Assembly: GCA_037349315.1 (NCBI GenBank)
Contig: JBAIAC010000018.1
Location: forward strand, 372,001 to 436,000
Source: Chelydra serpentina
Lineage: Eukaryota > Chordata > Testudines > Chelydridae
DNA: 64,000 nt
Reading direction: 5' to 3'
Of this stretch, positions 1 to 11,685 are shown piece by piece. Positions within the stretch are counted from its first letter, which is position 1, and every line of letters begins with the position of its first letter. The notes beneath the pieces are model-generated. The model made no database searches and had not been told where the DNA came from. It saw only the letters and a program-made list of their open reading frames with translations. Position numbers and translations under genes: made by a program.

Positions 1-1990
1 CCAGTTGTGAGCCATGGACAAAAGTTTGAGAAAACTGCTTTAGTAATTAAAAGCATTAATTATAAGAGCTAATTATTATTGTTTGATGCTTTTTATCCTG
101 AGATCTCAACGTGCTTTACAAAAGGAGGTAAGTATCTTATCCTCAGTAACAGCAGATTAGTGATGGATCCAGTGATAGTTGCAATTTAGTAAACTGACAT
201 CAGAGTTAATAATTATACATCGCTACAGAGAGAAACATAATTAGGAGGAATATGGTTTATTCTGGCTGAATACCTCCATATTTGCTGAATATAATGACAC
301 AGGAATTCATTTTTCTGTTTTCAAGAAACTTAAGCAACAGAGAACAGCAATACAGAGAAATCTAATATAAAATATCTTCCTCCATCCCCCCCAGTTTCAT
401 CATGACTTTTTATTTTTAATTCTAATCAAAATGTATCTTCAGATCAAACAGGATTATTTTTATACAGAAAAGTTATGCTGCAGATGCTGGTCTAGATGTG
501 TTTTGGTTTTGTTCTCTGTCTTTACATATCATAACCTCATACCTACATCGATATTACAGGCAGTCCATGTGTCAATTTTTTATCAGCGCTTTATTGCTAT
601 TTATCTGGCTTCTCTTCAGCTCCTTTCTCTTTGCACTTCTATAAGCTACATGAACTAAATTCTGCTCTCATTCACACGGGCATAAAGCTATAAAAACTCA
701 CTGGTGTAACTGACAGCCACGCTTGGCCCATTGCGTTCAAAGTTCCTACTGATCACACTAATGGATTCACACATGATTGTTTGTTTGTGCTAACCTGTAT
801 CCCTGTCTACATTAGGGTTTATACTGCTGCCCAATGCTATAGCGTACATGTGAAACTGATAGCAATAGTCTCTGACATTTCTCTGATGCCAGTAGAATTA
901 GATCAGCCATAAATCTGTTCCTCTTTGTTTTCTCTAATATTCTTACCAATTCCCAGGCCTGCCAGTGACTATTTCAGTCCTTCAAGGCTGCTCTAATTTA
1001 TCCCATCTTGTAACAGCCCCCTCCCAACCCGGCATGCTCCCTACCCTGAGAGGGGTCAGGATTTGGCCCATGATCGCATCTTATTTTTATCTTCCAGGAA
1101 ATTCAGCAGAAACATGAGCTGTGTGCCTTAATAATTTCCCCAGCATGCTTCCTTGAACCCTGGACCCTCAGATCCAACTAAAATCATCTACAGTATAACT
1201 ATAAAATAATATAAAGTTAAAAGACAGGCTCTGAAAACGACACTCACGGTAGCTACTTATGAGGCCTGTGCCAATGGCTGCCCCGTGATAAATGTTCAAA
1301 GCAGTGCTCAAGCCATACAGCTCCTTTAAAAGGCACTGGGAGTTAACCAGTCTAATCGCAGCTCACCATGTTGAAACCGAAGGAGAAAAGGGCCTTCCGC
1401 CGAGACTTCATCGCTAGCTGCACCCATACAAATTTAGTGACTGTTAGTGTGTCCTCCAGCGGCTAGGGTCGAACACAAAGAGAGAGATGAGCTCTAAAAC
1501 ACACAGTACCCAAGCCAGGGAGAGCTATCTAGATTAGAATCAACACCTTGAATTATACCCAGCAACAAACTGAAAGCTGCTAGTGGGAATCTATGTGCAT
1601 AGACATAATATGATCCATGGACGCTGATGAGTTAACATGCTGCAACATTCTGCACTGTCTAAAATGTGAGTGGTCTTCGTGGATAGCCCTCATGTTGAGT
1701 ATACATTGCAGCAATCTAGTCTGGAGGTGACAAAACGGGTAGTGTGGACATAGGACTAGGAGTCGTGACTTGAGCATATAACCACTCTGTTCTACGTTTA
1801 CCTCATCTGTAACCTGAGGCTAATGAACATAACATTTACCTGTCTTTGCAGAATGCTTAGAGAACTACAGATGGAAAACTCCCTATATAATTATTAAAAA
1901 TTATGGACCACTTGAAAACTGTAGTGAGATCCACATAGTAAGGATACAAACCTCATAGCCAAGCGCAGAGTTAGACAAAGACAGACGTGT
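1..1990. other. intergenic, no gene recognised
   Basis: AT-rich non-coding sequence. Only short open frames without recognisable domains are present. I see no repeat family that I can name here. Confidence 0.6.
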
Positions 1991-1997
1991 GTTTACT

Positions 1998-2490
1998 TTC
2001 TGTAGCTCATATTTCATAGAGGCCAGAAGGGACTACTATGATCATCTAATCTGACTTCCTGCATAACACAGGCCATAGAGCTTCCCCAAAATGATTCCTG
2101 TTTGGCAAACAAGAGCAGACCATTTAGGAAAATATCCAACCTTCTTTTAAAAATTCTTAGTGCTGGAGAATCCACCGGAACCCTTGGTAAACTGTTTCAA
2201 TGGATCATGGTTAAACATTCACACCTTATATCCAGTCTGAATTTGTTTAGCTTCAGTTTCTAACCATTGGATCTTTGTCTGCGAGACTGACAGAATAATT
2301 TGTTCCCCATGTAGGTATTTACAGGCTGTGATGAAGTTGCTCCTGAAGTAGATTGAGCTCCTTGAGGCTCTCACTGTAAGGTGTATTTTCCAATTTTTTA
2401 ATCATGTTCATGGCTCTTCTGTGAACCCTCTCCAATTTATCAACAGCCTTCTTGATTTTTGCACACCGCAGTACAGGATTTGCCAGTTTA
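1998..2490 (-). mobile_element. CR1-like LINE 3' fragment
   Basis: Reading on the plus strand it starts with a 'tcatagaggccagaaggg' block, which resembles the reversed 3' tail of sauropsid CR1 LINEs, and continues through segments (near 2300-2460) that recur in the 38.2-38.6 kb copy, such as the 'ttccccatgtagg' block. The element therefore runs on the minus strand and is truncated at its 5' side. No reading frame is kept. Assignment to CR1 is from recalled family resemblance. Confidence 0.6.
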
Positions 2491-3147
2491 GATGACTGCC
2501 TAAGTGGTGCTGTTGCCCTTTAAAATGGCACCATGGGTAATCATATCCCCATGTCAATTAGCAGTGATTGACTAACATGGCATGTAGTCAGTGATGGAAG
2601 TGTATGGTAGCCTCCTCTACTGTTCAACATTTTCATGTATTCATAGGCATGTGTTCCCTATAATTTTGCAGGATAGAGTGCCTCTAAAATCTAAAAACAG
2701 AGCCCCCAAAGCAAAAAAAATCTGCTGCTATTCTGCAGTGTTTAAAGAGAGCCTCTGCTGCTGTAACTGACGCCTTCAAACATTTCAGGCATATTGACTT
2801 TGAATTTCTGATTTGCTCCAGTCTAACCACTCCAGTTTTAATAGAGACATCAATTGCATCTGACTCACTCCAGTGATATGACATTGATCTTTTAGCAGGC
2901 TTGTAACCCCGAGAATCGTATTAGGGAAAGCTGAACATCAGTGAAATCAGAGATTACATTTTAATCGGGTTGTAGTCAACATCATTAAAGGGAGATGACG
3001 CCACCATTAAAATCTCCTTCTACATTCTCTCTCTCTCGCAAAAGTGAATTAACAAAGCCGATCCTGATATGTGCGCGTGCACTTTGTTTCCTTGCTTCAG
3101 CTGCTAAACATCACGGATCCATTTCAAGGACTGCCATATTGCTGTCC

Positions 3148-3902
3148 TGTGGCGGGGTTCGCACTCCGTCGCCCCTCCGAGATGCAGGGGGGCTAGGAGG
3201 TACCCCGCCTGTCTAGTTCCCAGTCCGATTTTTATGCCACTCCTGGCAGCCCGTCCAGCGGGACTCAATGGCCAGAGTCCCCCTTAGTCTCTTCCCCTGA
3301 AGGGATAGCACGGCCTAGGGGCCTGGGTTACTTCAGTGTGCCTTCCCAGTCAGGTAAGGCAGTCTTGAGTTCTGAGCTTGGGGCCCATCCCCCCAAGGGC
3401 AGCGGTCCTCAGTAGGGGACCTGGGGCCCAACCCAGGGCCTTAACAGCGGGTAACCCAGCCCGCCAGGGTCAGCGGGGAATCCCACCGAAACACGCTGCC
3501 CTTACTGGGGTGGGAGGTACCACTCCCGCACCCCCCCTGGGTCACTTCCTACCGGCTCTTTTGATGCAGTAGTCCATGTGCTTTCTGAGCCCCCAGGCTC
3601 CTCAGTTCCCTGAACTTCCTGGGGTTCCAGTAGCGGCTGGCCTCCAGTCCCGGTCCTGGGCTCTTTACCTCTCCCTGGTAAGAGCGGCCCTAGCTCCTGG
3701 GCTGGAGCCTCTGCTGGGCTGGAGCCTCTGCTGGGCATCCTTCCTCCTCAGCAGCCAGCCCTGACTGAGCAGCTCTGCAGGCTTTTATACCTGGCCCCCT
3801 GCTGGAGCATGCCCAGCAGGGCCTCAGGGGCGTGGCTTCCTCTGCCAGCAGAGAAGTGTTAACTCTCTCATGGCCAGTGCGGGGCCAGTCTTCCCCGTCA
3901 CA
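3148..3902 (-). mobile_element. solo LTR with 5-bp target duplication
   Basis: A 755-bp GC-rich block begins TGTGGCGGGG and ends CCCCGTCACA, so its ends are TG...CA inverted repeats. It is flanked by identical TGTCC duplications at 3143-3147 and 3903-3907. On the minus strand a TATAAAAGC box lies at 3781-3789, which sets the orientation. No internal gag/pol sequence follows on either side, so this is a solo LTR left by recombination. A 5-bp duplication fits Ty3/gypsy-like elements or some endogenous retroviruses; which one cannot be told from the LTR alone. Confidence 0.8.
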
Positions 3903-4384
3903 TGTCCTTTCAATGGCATTACATTTTTTGGACAGCCTAATGAAATGAGCGATCCTGTTAGCAGCTCTTTGGCAGAGTTAACAAAAAAGCGGGAGAGATT
4001 TTTCACTTGCCTTTAGACCACAATGCAAAATACAACGGACACAAGAGTCTGTCAGAATCCAGCATGCCAGGATATGTTTCTAGTTACCAGAACTACCTCA
4101 GAAGCAACAGTCATTTCTTCTACTTTTTTCTGTCTACTTGCACCAAATCAGTTTCCCAGGAACCTTTTGAGTGCATGCAGCCAAGTGACATCTTCCTATG
4201 GCATGCTTTCCATGCAGCGGAGAGTCTCTAATAAAATAGCTGTTTTTATACCATTAATTATCTGTGCTGCCCACAGAGGCTTCTGTAAAATTTGGACCTA
4301 ATCCTGTTTCCATTAATGTCAATGAAAAGATTCCCATTGACTTGAATGGGAGCAGGAGCAGGCTCAAAATCTGATACAAAATAT

Positions 4385-5125
4385 TTATTCCCATTCAGAA
4401 TCCTCATGCTGAACCAGTAACCTCTCAGAGACTTGTGCCTTTGCTTAAGCCCAGGAAACTAGAGAGGCTGGGCCAGTAACTGTGTCTATGCCTTGCTTTC
4501 AACAAACAAACTAAATGGCCTGTGTCTTGGTTTTAGCACACAAGGTAGAGATGCAGAGCAAGAGATCTTCTTGCAGAAGCCTATGCCTTAAAATCATCTC
4601 TGGATGCTAAAGATGGTGAACTAATGACTCACAGAGGCTTAAGACCTGGTATCAGTCCAGCATGCTGGAGTGCTCTCAAAGGCCTATGTCTTAATATCCA
4701 CACAGCAAGCTAGAGGTTCTCCAGAGCCAGTGATGTCACAACAGCCTGCTCCGTGACATCAGCACAACAGAAGAAGGTCCTGAGTAAATCTCTCAGAGAG
4801 TCTTCTGCCTTGACACAGCCCAGCCCGCTATGGGAGGTGAGGCAGTAACCTCACAAAGGCCAGTACTTGGACATCAGCCCATGTATCTGGAAATACTGAG
4901 TTACTTACTTAGACACTTTTGTCTTCACATCAGCTCAGCAAGATGCTGATGCTTAGTCAGGATTCATAAACCCTGTACCTTGATATGATTACAGCTAAGT
5001 ACAGATACTTAACCAGCAACCTCTCTGCACTGACTCCAGGGAATAGAATGAAGCAGTGGAACCGGTAACCTCACAGAAGCCTGTGTCTTCTTCACATCAG
5101 CCCAGCACTCCAGAGTTGCTGAGCA
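4385..5125. repeat. degenerate ~60-bp tandem repeat, locus 1
   Basis: About a dozen diverged units recur every 55-70 bp. Recognisable words are 'ccagtaacctcacag', 'gcctgtgcctt', 'catcagcccagc' and 'gctagaggtgctgag'. The same repeat occurs again at 31905-32560. No conserved frame runs through it, so it looks like an old minisatellite and not coding sequence. Confidence 0.65.
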
Positions 5126-5129
5126 GATG

Positions 5130-5970
5130 TTAAAGGGGGAACGTGTGGGAATGCAGCTTCCCTCCATACTCTCTCCTGGATTTTGAGATGCTCAGCTCCC
5201 ACTCCTGCTGCCTCTTCAGTGCTGGGTGAAATGAGGATGCAGACGACAAGAGAATCTGAAGTGCAAGCAGCAGAAGGAGTTCATGCTCCATGCTCTCCCA
5301 CCAGCAGGTAGAGGAGCACAGGCTCCTGAGTGAAGAAGAAGAACTGTCCAAGATAGGATTCCCCTGTCTATCTCCTTTCTTTTACAGGAGTATTTACCAT
5401 TAGCAATTGAATCCCAGAATATTTTGCTATGTCTGACCATAAGAAACCACTATCAACAGAAGCAATGATGTAAGAAAATAATTCCAAAATTCATACCAAG
5501 TTTGTCATACTTGAATGTAAAGGGAATACCATGTAAGCGAAACTGCAGGGGGGAATTTAGGCAGGATAAACGGGGACACTGGGGTTTAATGTTGTAACTT
5601 TTTTACATGTGCTATGGGATCTTGGATGACCTGTGCTTGTGTTGTCCTATGTGCCATCATGGTCTAGTTATTAGCTGGATCCCTGAAAAAAAAAAAAAGA
5701 CCGCCATGATTTCAGTAAACAAAAGAACCATGGTGAAATCTTGGCCCCATTGAAATAAAGTGAAATTTTGTCACTGAGTCCAATGGCACAAGGATTTCAT
5801 CCATGTTCTTTATTTAAAAAAAAATAGGCAGAGGGCACAGATACTCTCCTGGTGTTGCTATTGGTGTTACCAGTTTGCTTTTCTCTCGGATGAAGAAAAA
5901 ACAGTTAACACTCATGAATGTCTTTTCAGCCTTACTTCCCGAAAAAGGACCATCCCATTCTGGGAGGAAC
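5130..5970. other. intergenic, left flank of protamine array
   Basis: Non-coding AT-rich sequence with an A13 run near 5686. Nothing else was recognised. Confidence 0.5.
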
Positions 5971-6375
5971 CACATCTCTAGGAGATGCCAGTCACCCAGC
6001 TACCATAGTATACTCTAGAATGCTATTGTATCATTCAAATAAATACAGTGGTTTCAAAACTAACTCAAGAGTTTCACCTACTCAATGGCATGAATGTAGT
6101 AAAAACAGGTTGTAAGACTCCTGATGCTTCCAAGAAATAACCAACCTCTACTGGAAAGGGTTATATAACTAATATTTCCAGAACACAAATAAGACTGCAA
6201 AATGAAATTTCAAAGTTTATTGACAGGTGGTATTGTTCAAATGGTAGCAGGCTCCTTGCATCTTGGGACGTCGTCGCGGGGTGTTGTCACTGAAGGGTGT
6301 TTTCTTTTTCCCATAGCAGATGTTGCAGAGTGGTGGGTCGATGACTTGCACAGGAGAATGGGAGAAATCAGGAAA

Positions 6376-6546
6376 TTAAAAACTACTCCTCCTTCTCCTC
6401 CTCCTCCTCCTTCGACCTCTGCGACCTCTCCTCCTTCGGCCATGGCGTCTCCTTCTCCTCCTTCTACGTCGACCCCCGCGGCCTCCCCTTCGTCGCCTTC
6501 TGCGACGGCTCCTGCTTCTGCTCCTGCTGCGTCTGTATCTTGCCAT
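6376..6546 (-). CDS. PRM1: protamine, copy 1 (type I, 56 aa)
   Basis: Encodes a sperm nuclear basic protein that would replace histones or transition proteins and neutralise DNA phosphate in condensing spermatid chromatin. The start MARYRR followed by an SRSRSRS stretch (S7, S9, S11, S13) matches protamine P1 and avian galline; the SR-repeat is the family's usual kinase target. 38 of 56 residues are Arg, in blocks broken by GG at 21-22, GG at 24-25, and HG at 35-36; the tail is SSF. There is no Cys, so no disulfide cross-linking as in placental mammals. The frame is uninterrupted and no intron is needed. The minus-strand TATATAAA lies at 6665-6672 and AATAAA at 6216-6221, giving a predicted mRNA of about 440 nt. 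It is the last, most 3' copy of the array. The gene name rests on similarity, not on synteny. Confidence 0.9.
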   Translation of the reverse strand: MARYRRSRSRSRSRRRRRRRGGRGGRRRRRRRRRHGRRRRGRRGRRRRRRRRRSSF

Positions 6547-6664
6547 TTACAGAGAAGATTTTGGCTTTCAAGATCTCTGCAGCGGGAGCACCACCTCCGT
6601 AGGAGGCGGCCAACCTGTCTGGTGGGATTTCCTTAGCTTGTGAGTTCAGCTGGCAGCTCTGGCC

Positions 6665-6960
6665 TTTATATAGAGGGGCTGATAATTGTGACAAAAACCA
6701 ACCAAGTCACTCACCTGTGATAAACTATAATAGGCTCGTTCATATATGGGCATCAGTTTTACTGTAGACCAAAGTGTCCATATAAGGGGAAAAAAAAGCT
6801 AATGTGACCATATATGTCCACTAAATACCACTATCAACTAAAATGACTATATAAGGAAAAAGCCACATGTTTTGACCCTATATGGCCATAAAATGGCTCT
6901 CTTTGTTGAAATGACCATATAAGAAAAAACCTGAAGTATGGATAACAAGCAACTATATCT
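6665..6960 (-). promoter_or_regulatory. protamine copy 1 promoter with CArG-like cluster
   Basis: TATATAAA at 6665-6672 sits 126 nt upstream of the ATG. Upstream of it lie repeated CC(A/T)6GG-like words: 6741-6750, a perfect CCATATAAGG at 6778-6787, 6808-6817, 6847-6856, 6877-6885 and 6915-6924. The same cluster recurs in all copies. A perfect CRE (TGACGTCA) is not seen here. SRF binding is only an inference from the motif. Confidence 0.7.
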
Positions 6961-7313
6961 TTTAAAGTGACCACATGAAGGAAATTAAATAGCCTTTAAT
7001 ATAACTTTTATTAAAATTTGAATATGTGCATTAGTCTTAATATTTGAGCCATTCATCAAAGTCCCAAGTCTGGTGGAATGATAAATGCTTCATCAATCTT
7101 CAAAAGAGGGGGACCACTATTCATTCCAAATATTAAATGAAAAATATCTATAAGACTCTCTAAAGAGCATAGGCATTTAGGATCATTTTAAAACTGAGTA
7201 TCCCTTACTGTAAGTGAGATTGGGGGGAAAAATCTGTAGGAGGGAACAGAACACACTTGTGCAGAATAACTGCAAGAATTGCGTGTGTGTTGATTGGATT
7301 TCTTGATGGGCTT

Positions 7314-7487
7314 CATAGAATATCAGGGTTGGAAGGGACCTTAGGAGGTCATCTAGTCCAACCCCCTGCTTAAAGCACGACCAATCCCCAATTTTTGCCC
7401 CAGATCCCTAAATGGCCCCCTCAAGGATTGAACTCACAACCCTGGGTTTAGCAAGCCAATGCTCAAACCACTGAACTATCCCTCCCC
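7314..7487 (-). mobile_element. tRNA-derived SINE with CR1-like tail (tortoise Pol III/SINE type)
   Basis: On the minus strand the element starts GGGGAGGGATAGTTCAGTGG, carrying an A-box-like TAGTTCAGTGG, then a B-box-like GAGTTCAATCC, and ends with a CR1-type tail containing 'ggttggactagatgacctcc' and 'attctatg'. This build (tRNA head, CR1 tail) is known from cryptodiran turtles. The same position in the other spacers (e.g. near 12630) is uninterrupted, so this is a younger insertion. Confidence 0.85.
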
Positions 7488-8289
7488 GCATGTTGCAGTG
7501 GGAGAAAGAATATTCTGGATCCTGAATGTTTACAAAGCAGGGATAGCTCACTTTACCATTAGGGAGAATGCTTTTGAAAAATCTCTCCGCAATTACCATG
7601 ACCTCTCTTTGCAGCGAAAAGAGAGGAGAATTAAAAGTAAATGAAGTCAAATGAAAAGAAACATGGTAAATATTCAGGTCATTTTGGTAGGGACGAATAT
7701 TTTTGAGTTCGGTTCCAAAAGGGATTATTTTAAACACAGATATCTCAAAACTGCACAATCCACTTATAAAACTGTCAATAACATTTCTACTGGGAAGAGC
7801 AATCACGAAACACACTCCCTAGTTAATACAGATTTATGTTTTCCAGGTTTTCCTAGACAAGTAATCTTTCCCCTCATGAAAATTTTGCTCCGTTAGAGGA
7901 CCTGGGAATGACTGTCTGTCTTTATCATAGATGTAACAGATTTACCCCTGACAATATAGCTGCTCTAAGAGACAGTCTACATGGGAACACTCCATGGGGG
8001 GCAGGGTAAAGTAAAATTCAAAAAAATCCAGGATCATCAAGAGTTTTGAATATTAATCCACCATTATGTTTGTATGCTGATGAAAAGAGGATTGTAACAT
8101 TCATTTCTCTAGAGAGAAATTCCCATCTGCAACCACTATAATGGTGTGGATTTGTTTGTTTCACATCAATAATTATATGTTTCTCCAAATAAGTAAAATA
8201 TCTAATATTTGTATGTTAAAGTAGCTTGATCCTTTTCATAAAATAAGTAATTAATCATAATTAATGTTAGCGGAATCTAGAATTGTTCG

Positions 8290-8950
8290 ATATTTGATGG
8301 AAAGATGATTGTTTTAACCAGCTTCAAAAGAGGGACCATGTTTTATTCCAATTATTAAATAAAAATATCTTTAAGGATCTCTAAAGCATTGGCTTTTAGG
8401 ATCATTTTTAAAGCCTCAAATCCTTAGTGTGCATGAGCTTGGAGGTTGGGGAGATGGGGACTCTCTCAGCGGGAAAAGAACACACCATGGAAAATAACTG
8501 CAAGAATTGTGTGTGTGCTCTGATCTGATTTCTTAATAGTCTTCTTGTATTGCAGAGGGATAAGGAGTGTTTTGGACCCTGAATGCTTACAAAAGAGGGA
8601 TAATTTTCTTTTAACTTTGGGAGGATGCTTTTGAAAAATCACCTGTTCCTTTTATGACTATGACATCTCTTTTCAGAGGAAAGAGGAGAATGAAAGGTGA
8701 GTAAGATCTAATCAAAATCCACACAGACAGAATCCAGCCATGATTTTAGGGACAAATCTTTCTTGGTTAAATTCCAAAATGGATGACTTTTAACACGTAT
8801 CTCAAAATTGCACAATCTATGTCCTTAAAACAATGAAGAATGTTTCTACTGAGAAGAATAATCTCAAAACATACTCGCAAATTATTCTGGATTTGGATTT
8901 TCCATGTTTTCCAAACCATGTGTCTTTCCCCTCAAGAATATTTTTCCTTG
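8290..8950. repeat. internal diverged duplicate of 7020-7900
   Basis: The words 'cttcaaaagagg', 'ttaggatcattttt', 'gagggataa' and 'tgcttttgaaaaatc' occur in the same order as in 7100-7900, with many differences and without the SINE. No gene lies between the two copies. It looks like the distal upstream region of a lost array unit. Confidence 0.6.
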
Positions 8951-10024
8951 GTACGGGTGCATAGGAATGAATGGCTTTCCTTATTGGCAATGTTGTTGTA
9001 GCCATGGTGGTCCCAAAAAATTAGAGCGACAAGTGTTTGAGCTACACAGAGCTCCTCTTCAGTTCATAAGCGTTTGTCTCTTTCACCAACGGAAGTTGGT
9101 CCACTAAAAGATATTATCTCACTCACCTTGTCTTTTCTTATGACACATACAAGTTTCATACCTCTAGCACACTAAGGAAAGATTTTCAAAGTGGAGAGTT
9201 TGTTTTTAGCAGGGATTAGGAAAATCGAATCTCACACTGGTTTAATTTATGTCAGCGGGACAGATTCTCCCACTGTTTATACAATGGTGTCATTCCACTG
9301 ACCTCATTACAGTTACACCTAATACAGATATGGTAATTTTCTAACACAACAGTGGTGGGATCCTATTTTAGACCTCCTTATGTGGGATAAAAATGAATTG
9401 ATCACTGGACTAGAAATTGGGGGTCACTTAGGGACCAGGGATTATGACCTGATCCTTCCTTGTCAATATGAGAAACTGAGGACAGTTCCAATTAGTAAAA
9501 AAGATATACATACTGTTTCAAAGGGGCTAATGGATAGATGCTTCAATATTGTTAATGGTGATGAAGAAAAAAGCAGAGATGTTCAATCGATATTTCTGTT
9601 CAGTATTTGGAAAGAAATCAGGTAATGAACTACTTTACCATCCCCCCATAGTCACTAACAGAGAGGGGGAAATCATCTACTGGTGCTAAATATTTTTAAC
9701 TCGTCAGGCCCAGATAACGAACTCAGAAGTCCTAAATGAGCTGGTTGAGGAAAGATCTCTAGTCCACTGATATTACATTTTAATATAGCTTGGAACACAC
9801 AGGGAAATTCCAGATTAAGTGTTCTGATATTGTACCATTATTCACAAAAGACGAGCTGTATAAACTGGGTAACAGTAGGCTGCTTAGCCTGAAATCAGAA
9901 CTGGGCAAATGACCAGAAAAACTGATATGAGATTCAATCAGTAAAGAGCTAAATGTTGGGAATATTGTTCTCATCAGTCAACAACACAAGTTTTCTTTTC
10001 TCCCAGATACAGAAAAAAAAAGCA

Positions 10025-10195
10025 GTGAGATATATATATATATAGTCTTTTGTATGGTGAAAAAAATTTCCCTGGAACCTCACCCCCTCATTTACATTAA
10101 TTCTTATGGGGAAATGGAATTAATTTAACATCGTTTCACTTAAAGTCGCATTTTTCAGGAACATAACTACAATGTGAACTGAGTTACTGTACTAC
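10025..10195. mobile_element. short insertion in spacer A, possible MITE
   Basis: This block replaces sequence found at 21560-21720 in the other type A spacer. It includes an AT-run and the segment 'ttcttatggggaaatgg...gcatttttcaggaacataac', which resembles a short interspersed repeat. Ends and class are unclear. Confidence 0.35.
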
Positions 10196-11031
10196 GTCAT
10201 TCAGATGAATACAATGGTTTCAGAACTAACTGCAGGGTTCTTTACTGGAGGCAAATATCTAGGAATAAGTGGTCAATATTCATCTGGGCAAAAGGTCTTA
10301 ACCACAAGGGACACAAGGTTCCACAGTTAGACCGAAGGCTAATAGATTGAAGTAGCAATATGAGATGGGAAAATATTTAAGGTGTTAGTCTCAGCCTGAA
10401 GAATTTGTCGGGATGTGCACCAAAATGACAGGTAGGTAAAGGAATGAATATCAGTGAAAATATAATTCTGTTCTAAAATCAGAACAGACCAGAAGTATGT
10501 TGCAGCACTGTTCAAATTCCCCTCCCTGAAGGAATGGAATGAACAATAGTGAAATTATACCATAATAAAATCACAAATGCTTTCCCCTGGAACAGGGCAG
10601 CCTATTTCACCTGGGGGCTCAGAGATGTGTGAAAAAATATGATCGAAGATGGAGAAATTTCCATATAAAAAGATGAAAAAATTGGGATGGTTTATAAAGA
10701 AAAAAAACCAGATTCACAAGAGTGCAAACTAGAGAAAAAAGTAGGGATGGATGTAGTAAAAAGGATGTGAGAAGCCTGATGCGTCCAGGAAACACCAGCT
10801 TCTGAGAGGGTGTAGCCTAGATGTCTTGCTCCTACCTGTTTCCTATCCCACAAAGGGCTTGGAGTCCTTCTATGGTAAATCACCTTGTGCAATTTACAGT
10901 GTTCTTTTCCACCACCTTTACAGGCCATGCAGCCTCATCCTAACAGTAACACGGACACCTCAGTCCTCAGACAAGCAGGGGAGAGGTCTGTCATGATTCT
11001 GACTCTACAAGCGTACCAGACAGACGCGCTA

Positions 11032-11207
11032 GGGTGACCAGATGTCCCGATAAAATCAGGACTGTCCCGATTTTTCATCTTTTGTCCCGTGTGCCGACTG
11101 ATGCTTGGTACGACTTTGGTCCCGATTTCCGGTCTTCTTCCGGTTTTTTTTGATCAACAACTTCGGGCGGGAAGTCCCGATTTTCGGGTCTTCTCATCTG
11201 GTCACGC
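11032..11207. mobile_element. TA-flanked MITE (Tc1/mariner-like)
   Basis: Ends GGGTGACCAGATG and CATCTGGTCACGC are near-perfect inverted repeats flanked by TA on both sides (11030-11031, 11208-11209). A second member of the family is at 57412-57616. The matching site in the other type A spacer (about 22512) is empty. Confidence 0.7.
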
Positions 11208-11685
11208 TAAGACAGGCCAGCCTTGATCTCACCCCTCTCACTCTCTTCCTCCCCTTCACTTCCTTGTGTCTTTTGTACCATCTGGGCTAATGAGTTAATT
11301 AGCCTTTTAACCCTCTCAGGCCCATCCCAATCTATCACCTGAGTGCAGTTCCCATAGTCAGGTGTGCTCAGGACAACTAACTGGAGCCTTAGTGATCATA
11401 CTGGGGATTCAGCTGCTCTCACAGAGGATTAGGAAGAAACTGCACCCTGTCTAAAATACAACCCCTATTTTCTAAATACAGCCAAAACACAAGGACCCAA
11501 TGAGACTGCAAATGAAATTTCAAAGTTTATTGACAGGTGGTATTGTTCAAATGGTAGCAGGCTCCTTGCATCTTGGGATGTCATCGTGGGGTGTTATCAC
11601 TGAAGGGCTGTTTTTTTTTGCCATAGGAGATATTGCAGACTGGTGGGTCGATGACTTTCACAGGAGAATGGGAGAAATCAGGAAA

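Larger units (their letters stand above)
6960..11480. repeat. array spacer type A, first copy (with insertions)
   Basis: Separates genes 1 and 2. It shares its proximal part (to about 8000) with type B spacers, then differs. Compared with the second type A spacer (20250-22800) it carries extra insertions: a SINE at 7314-7487, a short block at about 10025-10195 and a TA-flanked MITE at 11032-11207. No convincing gene is present. Confidence 0.7.

Noticed and set aside
6290..6381. Possible tiny intron at the end of the protamine gene
   Set aside because: A GTAGTT after the last Arg codons and a later CAAG could be read as splice sites, but the interval is only about 45 nt and the unspliced frame ends normally with SSF and a stop.
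6202..6636. Plus-strand 144-148 residue Pro/Ser-rich frames repeated six times (also near 11500, 15529, 19478, 22815, 27086)
   Set aside because: They are the exact antisense of the protamine genes. The complement of AGG/AGA/CGN codons reads as Pro/Ser/Ala, which keeps the frame open. The copy at 15529 is shifted while the protamine frame stays intact.
6464..6694. Minus-strand 76-residue frame beginning MSQLSAPLYKG, repeated in four copies
   Set aside because: It starts upstream of the TATA box and reads the protamine sequence in another frame. A transcript from the TATA box would not contain its start.
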